The notes under the pieces were generated by a model, which was given only the letters and a program-made list of their open reading frames with translations, had not been told where the DNA came from and did no database searches. The position numbers and the translations under genes were made by a program. Positions 34,900-42,969 of a stretch of DNA of 64,000 nucleotides are shown here, one piece after another (positions within the stretch are counted from its first letter, which is position 1; every line of letters begins with the position of its first letter). This DNA comes from Massilia frigida (lineage in GTDB: Bacteria > Pseudomonadota > Gammaproteobacteria > Burkholderiales > Burkholderiaceae_D), in contig NZ_WHJG01000001.1 of assembly GCF_011682175.1 (NCBI RefSeq), forward strand, positions 124,001-188,000, given 5' to 3'.

Positions 34900-36489
34900 T
34901 CAATCGTCGTCGGCGCCTAAGGGCGCGGGCGGACTGGTGCGGATGATGTCGAGCAGCGCCGTCACCACCTCGGGATCGAACTGGCTCCCGCTGCGCTCGG
35001 CGATGTAGGCCACCACGTCCGGATACGGCCACGGTTCCTTGTACGGGCGCCGGTGCAGCAGCGCATCGAACACGTCGACCACCGCCACGATGCGCGCCGC
35101 CAGCGGAATGGCGCGTCCGTTCAAGCCCTCGGGATAGCCGCCGCCATCGAAATGCTCATGGTGGGCGCCGGCGATCTGGGCGCCGTAGGTCAGGTAGCTG
35201 ACCCCGTCGACCATGCTGGCGGCGCGCTCCAGGATCGAGCGCCCGATTTCGGCATGGGTCTGCATTACGCGCCGCTCCTCGGGCGTGTGCGCGGCCGGCT
35301 TGAGCAAGACCTGGTCGGGCGTGGACACCTTGCCCACGTCGTGCAGGATGCTGGCCAGGCCGATCATTTCCAGCAATTGCGGGGTCAGGGCCGGATCGTC
35401 CACCCCGCCCTGCTTCATGCGCTGCGCGATGCGGGTCGACATGTCCTGCACGCGCCGCACATGGCCGCCGGTGCCGTGGTCGCGGAACTCGGCCAGGTCG
35501 GCCAGCGCCACCACGGTCGCTTCCTGCGCCTTGCGCAGCTGGCCGAACATGTACAGATTGTCGAAGGCGGCCGCGATGCGCTGGCAAAACACTTCGAGCA
35601 GGTCGCGCTGGATCGGGGCCAGCGGCCACGGCGGCGTGACCGAAATGCACAGCTGGCGCTCTTCCTGGGTGTGGATGTACAACACATTGACCGGATGCTC
35701 GAACTGGCTCTGCCTTTCGCGGAAGGCCTTGGCGATGGCCGGCATCAGCGGATGGTCGGGCGGCAGCGCTTCGCTGTCGGCCAGGGAGGTATAGCTGCCG
35801 GTGGCGGCCACCACGGTCGGCCCGCCGGTGACGGCCGACATCACGCACAGCACGCCGTCGGCACCGACGTCGAGGATGGCGCTAACCTGGTTGAGCACGC
35901 CAGAGGCGAACTCGCGCAGCGAATGGATCTGGTACAGATTGGTGGCGCCGGCCAGGATCTTGCCCAAGCCGATGCGGCTGCGTTCGAGCATCATCAGGCT
36001 CTCGTAGGCGCGCAGCGCCGAGATGACGGTGGTAAACAGCTTTTGCGTGGTCAGCTCGGTCTTGGCCTTGTAATCGTTGATGTCGTATTCGATGATCACG
36101 CGCTGCTCGGGCGCCTGGCCCGGCTGGCCGGTGCGCAGCACCACGCGCACGATCTGGTTGTTGAGTTCCTCGCGGATGCGGCGCGCCAGGATCAGGCCGG
36201 CGTCATCGGTTTCCATGACCACGTCGAGCAGCACCAGGGCGATGTCGGGCGTGTCGCGCAGGATGCGGTAACCCTCGGCCCCGCTGTAGGCGGAAAACAG
36301 TTCCAGCTCGCGGCCCTTGAAGGCCACGTTGCGCAGCGCCAGCCGGGTGACCGCGTGCACGTCGACGTCGTCGTCGACGATGAGCACGCGCCACAGGCGC
36401 TGGTCGAGCGCGGCGGTACTGGCGCCGCCGCTCTCGTCGTCTTCGTCGAGCAGCCAGTTATCGTCCGATGCATCTGTGGGGTCGGTCAT
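34900..36489 (-). CDS. Two-component response regulator with DUF3369 and HD-GYP c-di-GMP phosphodiesterase domain
   Basis: 529 residues. Receiver (35-160) with VLIVDDD and phosphoacceptor Asp89 in LVLLDVVME; DUF3369 sensory region (about 170-320); HD-GYP domain (about 325-515) with ILHDVGK (His383, Asp384), GAHHEHFDGGGYP (His443, His444, GYP at 451-453) and the other metal ligands in place. HD-GYP enzymes hydrolyse cyclic di-GMP and so favour motility over biofilm. No cognate histidine kinase is adjacent. An acidic N-terminal tail (about 30 residues) precedes the receiver. It is divergent from cheW. Confidence 0.93.
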   Translation of the reverse strand: MTDPTDASDDNWLLDEDDESGGASTAALDQRLWRVLIVDDDVDVHAVTRLALRNVAFKGRELELFSAYSGAEGYRILRDTPDIALVLLDVVMETDDAGLILARRIREELNNQIVRVVLRTGQPGQAPEQRVIIEYDINDYKAKTELTTQKLFTTVISALRAYESLMMLERSRIGLGKILAGATNLYQIHSLREFASGVLNQVSAILDVGADGVLCVMSAVTGGPTVVAATGSYTSLADSEALPPDHPLMPAIAKAFRERQSQFEHPVNVLYIHTQEERQLCISVTPPWPLAPIQRDLLEVFCQRIAAAFDNLYMFGQLRKAQEATVVALADLAEFRDHGTGGHVRRVQDMSTRIAQRMKQGGVDDPALTPQLLEMIGLASILHDVGKVSTPDQVLLKPAAHTPEERRVMQTHAEIGRSILERAASMVDGVSYLTYGAQIAGAHHEHFDGGGYPEGLNGRAIPLAARIVAVVDVFDALLHRRPYKEPWPYPDVVAYIAERSGSQFDPEVVTALLDIIRTSPPAPLGADDD

Positions 36490-36769
36490 ACAGGCTCCAT
36501 AAGGGCCCCTGTCAAACGGGGGTCATACATGATGCAAATCAAAACAGCGCGTTCCAGCCCGACCGTAACTATAAGCAAACAGTGCAACTGTGACATGGCA
36601 GTATCCGCTTTTTACCAATCAAATTATAAACAATGTTTTGTCCCAGGCGAGCACCGCTGCATTCATATTTTGCGAACCGGCAACAGCACCGCTCGTCATT
36701 TGGCGCGTCATCTGCTACTCTTTGAGAGCACAGGCGTCCGCCGCGGCGCCGCTTTGACAAGGAGACACC
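36490..36769. other. Divergent intergenic region between HD-GYP gene and cheW
   Basis: 280 bp without a gene. The AT-rich stretch near 36595-36640 probably holds promoter elements, but no convincing sigma-70, sigma-28 or sigma-54 site was found. AAGGAGACACC before 36770 is the cheW ribosome site. Confidence 0.5.
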
Positions 36770-37276
36770 ATGCAAGTTCCTTCTTCGACTGTAACTGGTG
36801 GCGGGCCATCCGGCAAGGATATCGCGGGTCACGAGTTCCTGGCGTTCACGCTTGGCTCGGAAGAATACGGGATCGACATCCTCAAGGTACAGGAAATCCG
36901 CGGCTATGAGGCGGTAACGCGGATTGCCAACGCACCCGAATTCATCAAGGGCGTGATCAACCTGCGCGGCATCATCATTCCGGTGGTCGACATGCGCATC
37001 AAGTTCAACCTCGGCACGCCGGTGTACGACCAGTTCACGGTGGTCATCATCCTTAATATTTCCGGACGGGTGATGGGGATGGTGGTCGACAGCGTGAGCG
37101 ATGTGACCACATTGACACCCGAGCAAGTCAAGCCGGCGCCGGAGATGGGCACCGCGTTCGGCAGCGACTACCTGATCGGGCTGGGCACGATCGACGAGCG
37201 CATGCTGATCCTGGTCGATATCGACAAGCTGATGTCGTCGAGCGACATGGGGCTGATCGAGTCCTTGGCCAGCTGA
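36770..37276 (+). CDS. cheW: Chemotaxis adaptor CheW
   Basis: 168 residues, complete CheW fold: [48 protein letters not shown], and [23 protein letters not shown] near the C-terminus. CheW links methyl-accepting chemoreceptors to the kinase CheA. Here it stands alone, without cheA, receptors or flagellar genes nearby, but divergent from an HD-GYP phosphodiesterase, which suggests coordinated motility and c-di-GMP control. Strong AAGGAG site before ATG 36770. Convergent with the hypothetical gene that follows. Confidence 0.95.
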   Translation: MQVPSSTVTGGGPSGKDIAGHEFLAFTLGSEEYGIDILKVQEIRGYEAVTRIANAPEFIKGVINLRGIIIPVVDMRIKFNLGTPVYDQFTVVIILNISGRVMGMVVDSVSDVTTLTPEQVKPAPEMGTAFGSDYLIGLGTIDERMLILVDIDKLMSSSDMGLIESLAS

Positions 37277-37288
37277 GCGCGGGGAAAT

Positions 37289-37942
37289 CTAGATTGGTCC
37301 GTGTACGTCTGGTGGGAGCGACCTCATTGCCCTAGCTTCGTGAATTTCATGCGCTGCTAAAACTTGATCAGAGGGGTTAACTATGAACTCGAACAGCGAA
37401 TCCCTATTATCATAGTCATCCAGATTCCAGGGATTAGTAAGATTCCTGTACACATCGTCTGGCGATGTCATCAAATCAATGCGATCTTGCTCGGATATCG
37501 CTGCCAACCGATGCGTAAGGGTGGCAATGTTTTTGACAGAGAAATTCCTGTTTTTCCAATATAGCTCACGCAAATTCGACTCAGACAAGTGACCGTTCGC
37601 TCGCAGCTTTTGCAACTTCACGAGGATGCTCGTTAGCTCATCATTGAACTTCCTGTAGTCAACTAGCAGGCTCCGCAATTCCAACCGCCCCCATTCGGCA
37701 GGGGGCCGTGGAAAACTGGCAACATACTCGTCCAAGGTCGCTGCGAGAGAACGGCAGGCCTGTTCTGGAGTGGCGCCGGATTTTTGGACACCGCCGATTT
37801 GCTCTCCTGAATCGCGTCGCTCTACTGTCGCCCTGGCGAAATGAAAATTTGTCTGGACCTCACGTACGTGCAAGACGATTCGGTGAAACCCGTCACTCCA
37901 CCCATCGTGATACTTGCCAATTTTCCATTTCGTTATGAGCAT
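37289..37942 (-). CDS. Hypothetical protein (lower-GC island gene)
   Basis: 217 residues, soluble and helix-rich, with no recognised motif. The first 45 residues look like a small beta-sheet (KWKIGKYHDGWSDGFHRIVLHV), the rest is mostly helical (LRELYWKNRNFSVKNIATLTHRL). Base composition is visibly less GC-rich than in neighbouring genes and codon use is less biased, which points to recent acquisition. Convergent with cheW, 12 bp apart. No partner gene suggests a role. Confidence 0.6.
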   Translation of the reverse strand: MLITKWKIGKYHDGWSDGFHRIVLHVREVQTNFHFARATVERRDSGEQIGGVQKSGATPEQACRSLAATLDEYVASFPRPPAEWGRLELRSLLVDYRKFNDELTSILVKLQKLRANGHLSESNLRELYWKNRNFSVKNIATLTHRLAAISEQDRIDLMTSPDDVYRNLTNPWNLDDYDNRDSLFEFIVNPSDQVLAAHEIHEARAMRSLPPDVHGPI

Positions 37943-38014
37943 GCGTTGCAGTTCCAGACGTTCTAGTTGGGTTGAAAATAGGAGAATGGGGCGCAGTTCC
38001 CACCGTCGCCGGCT

Positions 38015-38383
38015 TCAGGTTCCATGCGGGTCGAAGTAGGCGGCCCAAGTGATAGCCGACGGTTGCAGTTTGGCCGCAGCCCCGAACAACGCCAGCGCCT
38101 GCCTGCGCGTGCCGGTATTGAACACCGCCACCGCCAGATTGAAGGTGGTGTGGCGATCAAGCGATCCCCGCGCCAGCGCTTCGCGCAGCACTGTTTCGGC
38201 CTCGCGGTACAGCGCGCGGTCGCACAGCAGTGCGCCGAGGCAGGTCAGCACTTGCGGATCATGCGGATGGTCGGCACGGGCTTGCTCGAGCAGCGCCTGG
38301 GCGGCGGCAATGTTGCTGTCCCAGTGCTCCAGGCGCTGCCAAGCCTGATCGACCAACTTCCGCGCTTCGGTGATCTCATTCAT
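38015..38383 (-). CDS. Small TPR-repeat protein
   Basis: 122 residues, all helical, with three TPR-like units (DPQVLTCLGALLCDRALYREAE, then LREALARGSLDRHTTFNLAVAVFNTG, then ALALFGAAAKLQPSA). There is no signal peptide and no other domain. It probably mediates a protein contact; the partner is unknown. ATG at 38383 is chosen; an in-frame TTG five codons upstream is possible, and both have weak ribosome sites. Confidence 0.65.
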   Translation of the reverse strand: MNEITEARKLVDQAWQRLEHWDSNIAAAQALLEQARADHPHDPQVLTCLGALLCDRALYREAETVLREALARGSLDRHTTFNLAVAVFNTGTRRQALALFGAAAKLQPSAITWAAYFDPHGT

Positions 38384-38505
38384 GGTCAGGCGATACAAGA
38401 AGCGCTACTGCGTTTAAAAATTGGACGTCCCGTGTGGTGCTTGCAATCGCCTGTCATGTCAGGATAATTCTCAAGAGTGAACGCACGCAAAGCAAGGGGC
38501 CTATC

Positions 38506-38691
38506 ATGGAGGGCAATACAGCCAACCGCGCCGCTGCGAGTAAAGATGTGCATGCCGCTGACGCTTATAGCGCGTGGCTCACGGCCGAGGTGCAGGCGTC
38601 GATTGACGATCCCAGCCCTGGCGTTCCGCACGACGAGGCAATGCGCCAGATTCGCGCCGCGCCTGCGCTTGCGTACCAACCGGAAGATTGA
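38506..38691 (+). CDS. Orphan antitoxin-like 'stability determinant' protein
   Basis: 61 residues. YSAWLTAEVQASIDDPSPGVPHDEAMRQI follows the pattern of short 'stability determinant' antitoxins (AWF.A.Vq.ALdDPrP.vPHdevma.m), which normally stand before a ParE/RelE-type toxin. Here no toxin follows: the next gene is on the other strand and encodes a DUF1311 protein. It is either a solitary antitoxin or a remnant. ATG at 38506 has AAGGGG at 6 nt; ATGs further upstream in frame lack a site. The product is too small for firm assignment. Confidence 0.55.
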   Translation: MEGNTANRAAASKDVHAADAYSAWLTAEVQASIDDPSPGVPHDEAMRQIRAAPALAYQPED

Positions 38692-38701
38692 CCAGCGTCG
38701 C

Positions 38702-39163
38702 TCACCGAACGCGCGCCAGTTCCTCCAGCTCGGCCGCCCGTGCCGCGCGCGCGCTGACCGCGCATTCACTGGCTGCCAGGCGAGCGGACGTGCCGCCATC
38801 GGGATCGTCATAAAACCCGCAGTTCGCCTCGGTGTATTTCAGCCACAGCCGCTGGGCTTCCTGGAGCTGGTTCTTGCGCGCGCCTTGCTGACGCGCCAGC
38901 AACGCCCGGTACGCGATATTCAGGCGCTTGTCCTCCAGCACGTATTGCGCCGACATGCACTCCTGCATATCGACATTGCTGACCGCTCTGTCCATGCAAC
39001 GCTGGTACTGCTTGCCGCGCGCGGTAGCCGGCGCGGTAGCCGACGCGGTAGCCGGCGCGGTAGCCGACGCGGTAGCCGACGCGACATCCGGCGCGGCGGC
39101 GCTGGCGGTGGTTACAGCACCGCCGGCCAGCGCCAGCAACAACATCGTTCGGAATACGGTCAT
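38702..39163 (-). CDS. Secreted DUF1311 (LprI-like) protein
   Basis: About 153 residues. Signal peptide MTVFRTMLLLALAGGAVTTASA, a low-complexity Ala/Thr/Ser stretch encoded by a 12-bp tandem repeat, then the DUF1311 domain with paired cysteines (YQRCMDRAVSNVDMQECMSAQ ... WLKYTEANCGFY ... ASECAVSARAARAAEL). LprI-like proteins are periplasmic; some inhibit lysozyme. The start at 39163 has AGGA at 8 nt; another ATG three codons earlier and a TTG further up are also in frame. The gene lies directly past the J-domain gene's terminator on the same strand. Confidence 0.78.
   Translation of the reverse strand: MTVFRTMLLLALAGGAVTTASAAAPDVASATASATAPATASATAPATARGKQYQRCMDRAVSNVDMQECMSAQYVLEDKRLNIAYRALLARQQGARKNQLQEAQRLWLKYTEANCGFYDDPDGGTSARLAASECAVSARAARAAELEELARVR
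39021..39080. repeat. 12-bp in-frame tandem repeat (five copies)
   Basis: Five head-to-tail copies of GCGGTAGCCGRC (39021-39080) plus a decayed sixth (39081-39092) within the DUF1311 gene. Each adds four residues of the Ala/Thr/Ser linker after the signal peptide, so copy number can vary without breaking the frame. Confidence 0.9.
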
Positions 39164-39200
39164 GGGCAACATCCTGGCAAGTCCGGGCGCACCCGGGATG

Positions 39201-39224
39201 AAAAAAATCCGGTTCAACCCGGAT
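39201..39224 (-). terminator. Intrinsic terminator overlapping the J-domain gene stop
   Basis: Minus-strand stem ATCCGG / CCGGAT with a 6-nt loop, then seven T (complement of the A-run at 39201-39207). The stop codon of the J-domain gene (39214-39216) lies inside the loop, so a ribosome finishing translation would cover the hairpin. Confidence 0.8.
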
Positions 39225-40188
39225 CAAGAGAACGCGCCGCAGCCGCCTGCTTGCGCCGCCCCACGCATTCGGCCTGGCTGCCGCCCACGTCCACATTCTG
39301 GTAGCGCACCTCGTACTTGCCGGCCGTCAGGCGGTCGGCCACGAAGGTGTCGCGCGCCTGCACGTACACATGGCGCACGTTCGAGCGCCGGTCGAGGTCG
39401 AAAATCTTGACCAGCACCGGTGAGCCGTTGCGCGTGTTGTCGATGCTGATCTGCGTCTCCGGCCCCTGGTTGCCGATCGGGAAACCGTCCACATAGGCCG
39501 ACTGCGCCGGCCACGGCTCGCCGTTGGGCGCGATCAGCGAATGCAGTTCGCTTTCGCAGTCGGCCACCCGCGCCGGCACCACCAGTTCGGTCACGCCCAG
39601 CGTGCGGATATCGGGCGGACGCTGGCCGGCGTCAGCCACATGCGGCTTGGCCACCGCCCAGCTATCGGCGCGCGCCTCGGCCGGCTTGCCGGTGGGCGCC
39701 GGCGTCTCCGTGCGCGGCGTTTCCAGCGCCGACGCCAACACCACCGGCACCGGCACCGCCCGCTCCTGCCCCAGGAAAAAGGCCCCAGCCGCGCACCCCA
39801 GGCCGAAACACAGCATCAGCCCGAACCACCAGCGCGGGTCGCGCACGGCCCGGTACGGCGGCGCCAGCGCGACCGGCGCCGTATCCCAGGCCGGCGCCAC
39901 GTCATGGCGCGGCTTGTCGCGCCCCTCGTCGGTACGGGTACTTTCCAGCCATTCGATTTCCCATTCCTCGGCCGCGATCCACTCGTCGTGCTCCTTGCGC
40001 CGCACCGGGTCGGACAAGGTGCCGTAGGCGCTGTTGAGGATCGCCATGATGCGCGCGGCCTTCTCGTCGCCGGGATTCTTGTCGGGATGGTATTTCTGGC
40101 TCAAGGCCTTGTAGGCGGCACGAATGACTTCCTGCGGCGCCAGGCGCGCCACCTTCAGGTTGTCATAATGTGTGTGGATCTTGGCCAT
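39214..40188 (-). CDS. Membrane-anchored J-domain (DnaJ-like) protein
   Basis: 324 residues. The N-terminal J domain (residues 6-70) has HYDNLKVARLAPQEVIRAAYKALSQKYHPDKNPGD with the essential HPD. There is no zinc finger or DnaJ C-terminal domain. One TM segment follows near 120-140 (WWFGLMLCFGLGCAAGAFFLG), then a proline-rich linker and a periplasmic beta-type domain with CESELHSL and RYQNVDVGGSQAECVG. The J domain would recruit DnaK at the inner membrane; the C-terminal part resembles no family I can name. It could help deliver or sense a membrane or envelope client. Confidence 0.85.
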   Translation of the reverse strand: MAKIHTHYDNLKVARLAPQEVIRAAYKALSQKYHPDKNPGDEKAARIMAILNSAYGTLSDPVRRKEHDEWIAAEEWEIEWLESTRTDEGRDKPRHDVAPAWDTAPVALAPPYRAVRDPRWWFGLMLCFGLGCAAGAFFLGQERAVPVPVVLASALETPRTETPAPTGKPAEARADSWAVAKPHVADAGQRPPDIRTLGVTELVVPARVADCESELHSLIAPNGEPWPAQSAYVDGFPIGNQGPETQISIDNTRNGSPVLVKIFDLDRRSNVRHVYVQARDTFVADRLTAGKYEVRYQNVDVGGSQAECVGRRKQAAAARSLDPG

Positions 40189-40307
40189 TGTCGTCGGGTA
40201 GGAGAAGCGGGCAGTCGTCCATGATAGCCGATGTCGTCACGCCGGCAAGCCCGCCCGGCGTCACACTGTCATCGTCATTGTAGCGGCAAGGCAAGTTACC
40301 AGATGCG

Positions 40308-41456
40308 CTACAGGCGGTGGCTGCGGTCGGCCCGCGCCAGCGCGTCGGGCAGGGCCACGCCGCTGCCAACCACCAGCACCTTGAACAGTTCCCCCATTTC
40401 GGCCGGGGAAACGAGTTTTTGCACGGCCTTGGACAGCGGCAGGTAGCGCATCGGGTCGGCCGGGTCGTGCCGCAGCAGCAGTTCGCCGATACCGGCGCCC
40501 AGCAGGAACGAGGCCTGGTTCATGTAGGCCAGCACGTCGAGCCCGGCATCCTGGGCGCCCAGCGCCATGGCGGTGAAGTCGACGTGGGCGGTGATGTCCT
40601 GCAAACCGGGCAGGTAGAACGGTTCCGGATGGGCGTGGTGGCGGTAGTGGCACATCAGGGTGCCGCCGATCCGCTGGTCGAGATAGAACTCGTGCGCCGG
40701 GAATCCATAATCGAGCAGGATGGCGGCGCCCTTGCCGCTGCCGAACATGCGCGCCAGCGACCCCATGAAGCCGCAGGCCACGGGATGGATCTCGGTCAGG
40801 TAGCCGTCCGGCAACTGGTCGGCGTCCGGAATCTGGCGCGCGATCTGGGCCGCCAGCGCGGCGTCGGGCAGGCGCGGCACATAAGCGAACTCGCCCTGCT
40901 CCACAGTCACCGCCAGCTCGCGCCACAGCCCCGCATCCTTGCGCACCAGCGCCACCGGCATGGCGTCGAGCACTTCGTTGGCCAGCACCACGCCGTCGAA
41001 CGCGGCCGGGAAGTCGTCCAGCCAGCGCACCTGGGGGAAGTCTTTCAGCGCTTCCTGCTGGCGCGCGCGCAGTTCGCCCGACAATTCCATGATCGCGTAG
41101 CTCGCCACCGGCACGCCGTCGGCCGCCAGCGCGCTGAGCACGTCGCGCGCCAGCTTGCCGGTACCGGCCCCGAATTCCAGGATCGCCGGCGCGCTTTGCG
41201 CCATCAGCGGCGCGGCCACCCGCGCCAGCGCGGCCCCGAACAGGGAACTGATTTCGGGCGCGGTGACAAAGTCGCCGGCCGCGCCCAGCTTGGCGGCGCC
41301 GCCCGTGTAGTAGCCCAGGTCCGGCGCGTACAGGGCCAGTTCCATGAAGCGGGCAAAGGAAATCGCGCCGTCGTGCCGCGCGATCTCGGCGGCAATCAGG
41401 TTTTGCAGGGCGTGGGACGCGGCCAGCGCGTCGCTATCGGGGACAGGAAGGGACAT
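40308..41456 (-). CDS. SAM-dependent methyltransferase, MidA/NDUFAF7 family (DUF185)
   Basis: 382 residues. ISFARFMELALYAPDLGYYTGG opens the DUF185 pattern, then FVTAPEISSLFGAALA, the SAM loop ILEFGAGTGKLA, and ANEVLDAMPV and ILLDYGFPAHEFY further on. NDUFAF7/MidA methylates an arginine of the NADH dehydrogenase subunit NuoD/NDUFS2 in eukaryotes; bacterial members are widespread and probably have a related protein target. The start at 41456 fits the family N-terminus, although its ribosome site is poor; the frame remains open upstream into the kinase gene. It may be co-transcribed with the two-component genes. Confidence 0.88.
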   Translation of the reverse strand: MSLPVPDSDALAASHALQNLIAAEIARHDGAISFARFMELALYAPDLGYYTGGAAKLGAAGDFVTAPEISSLFGAALARVAAPLMAQSAPAILEFGAGTGKLARDVLSALAADGVPVASYAIMELSGELRARQQEALKDFPQVRWLDDFPAAFDGVVLANEVLDAMPVALVRKDAGLWRELAVTVEQGEFAYVPRLPDAALAAQIARQIPDADQLPDGYLTEIHPVACGFMGSLARMFGSGKGAAILLDYGFPAHEFYLDQRIGGTLMCHYRHHAHPEPFYLPGLQDITAHVDFTAMALGAQDAGLDVLAYMNQASFLLGAGIGELLLRHDPADPMRYLPLSKAVQKLVSPAEMGELFKVLVVGSGVALPDALARADRSHRL

Positions 41457-41496
41457 CCGGGCATTGTAGCGACAACGGCCGCCGTCAACAATCCGT

Positions 41497-42969
41497 TCAG
41501 CCGGCGCCCCCGGCCGCGGACGCATTGGGCAGCACCAGGGTGGCACAAAAGCCGCCGCCCTCGGCGTTTTGCAGCAGCAGCTGGCCGCCGTGGGCCTGGG
41601 CGATGCCGCGCGCGATACCCAGCCCCAGCCCCATGCCGCTGCTGTTTTGCTTGCGCCCGTGTTCAAGGCGTACATACGGCTCGAACAACTGGGCCAGCGC
41701 GTCTTCCGGCACGCCGGGACCATGGTCGCGCACGGCGATGCGGATGCTGGACCCGACCGCGCGCACGGCGATCTGGGCCCGTTCGCCGTAATGCAGCGCA
41801 TTTTCCAGCAGGTTGCCGATGGCGCGCTTGAGCGCCAGCGGCTTGGCCGTCACCGACAGGCCGGTCGGGCTGAACGATACTTCGTGCCCGGCCAGCTGGG
41901 CGCCGCGCACCATGCGCGCCAGAAAGGCGTCGAGCCGGATTTCGGTCGGGGTTTCGTGGATGTCGCTGTCTTTCACGCACTGGAGCGCGCCCTTGACCAT
42001 CATTTCCAGTTCGTCGATATCTTCGTGAAATTCGGCGCGCAAGGTGTCGTCGTCGAGCAGTTCGGCGCGCAGCTTGAGGCGCATGATGGGCGTGCGCAAG
42101 TCGTGCGAGATCGATACGAACAGGCGTTCGCGGTCGTCGATGTAGCGCCCGATGCGCTCGCGCATGGCGCCGAAGGCGCGCGCGGTGTTGACGAATTCGC
42201 GGCTGCCGGTTTCCGGCAGGGCCGGCATGCGCTCGCCGTTGCCGAAGGCGGTGGCCGCTTCCGACAGCGCCGCCAGCGGACGCGTGGTCCAGCGCACCAC
42301 GGGAATCGACAGCATCACCACCGCCAGCAGCGACAGCGCGTGCAGCAGCAGGTGGTCGCGCGTAAACAGCTTGCCGCTGTCGAGGAAATACGGACTGGGC
42401 ATCAGGGTGGCCAGGTACAGCCAGTGGCCCGGCTCCATTTCGACCTGCATCAGCAGCACCGGGGCCGGCTTGGCCAGCACGATCTGGCGCACCCGGCTCT
42501 CGGGCAGGGCCGACAGGCGGGTGCCGTCGTCGGCCACCACCAGCTGCTCGGGCCACACGAAGGCGACCCGCACATTGCGGTTATTCGGCAAATCGGCGTG
42601 CAGGGTGGACTGGACGGTGCCGAGCGCGATATCGGCCAGCGGCTGCGGCCCGATGCTCTCGGCCGCCACCGGCGCGCGGTTCAGGCTGACGAAAAAGCGG
42701 GTGCCGCCCATTTCGCCGAATTGCTGGATGATCAGGGGCCGGTAATTCGGCGGCAAGCTCAAAAAGAAGCGCACCGCGCTGGCGGCGCTGTGGCCGAGCT
42801 GCTGGGCGGCGTTGGCGACCTCGACCTCGGACTCGGCGCGGCGCTGGCTAGCCCAGATGTAGTTCCCGGCCAGTTGGGTCAGCATCACGCCGGCCACCAT
42901 CAGCAGGGTCAATCGTCCCAGCAGCGACTGCGGCAGGCAGCGCTCCCAGCCGCGCGGACGCTTACTCAT
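41497..42969 (-). CDS. Sensor histidine kinase of the sugar-responsive two-component pair
   Basis: 490 residues. TM1 near 18-40, a periplasmic domain of about 160 residues, TM2 near 205-225, and HAMP (RWTTRPLAALSEAATAFGNG). The H box is FVSISHDLRTPIMRLKLRAEL, the N box NLLENALHYG, and the ATP lid DHGPGVPEDAL then GMGLGLGIARG. All catalytic features are present. The start at 42969 overlaps the regulator gene by 8 bp, so the two are coupled. The layout next to a binding protein and gts-type transporter resembles GtrS-GltR of pseudomonads, which controls glucose uptake; that function is inferred. Confidence 0.92.
   Translation of the reverse strand: MSKRPRGWERCLPQSLLGRLTLLMVAGVMLTQLAGNYIWASQRRAESEVEVANAAQQLGHSAASAVRFFLSLPPNYRPLIIQQFGEMGGTRFFVSLNRAPVAAESIGPQPLADIALGTVQSTLHADLPNNRNVRVAFVWPEQLVVADDGTRLSALPESRVRQIVLAKPAPVLLMQVEMEPGHWLYLATLMPSPYFLDSGKLFTRDHLLLHALSLLAVVMLSIPVVRWTTRPLAALSEAATAFGNGERMPALPETGSREFVNTARAFGAMRERIGRYIDDRERLFVSISHDLRTPIMRLKLRAELLDDDTLRAEFHEDIDELEMMVKGALQCVKDSDIHETPTEIRLDAFLARMVRGAQLAGHEVSFSPTGLSVTAKPLALKRAIGNLLENALHYGERAQIAVRAVGSSIRIAVRDHGPGVPEDALAQLFEPYVRLEHGRKQNSSGMGLGLGIARGIAQAHGGQLLLQNAEGGGFCATLVLPNASAAGGAG

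Noticed and set aside
31680-34946. 1088-codon plus-strand frame opposite the HDOD and receiver-TPR genes
   Set aside because: His/Arg/Gln-rich translation typical of antisense to GC-rich genes; both minus-strand genes have clear domains.
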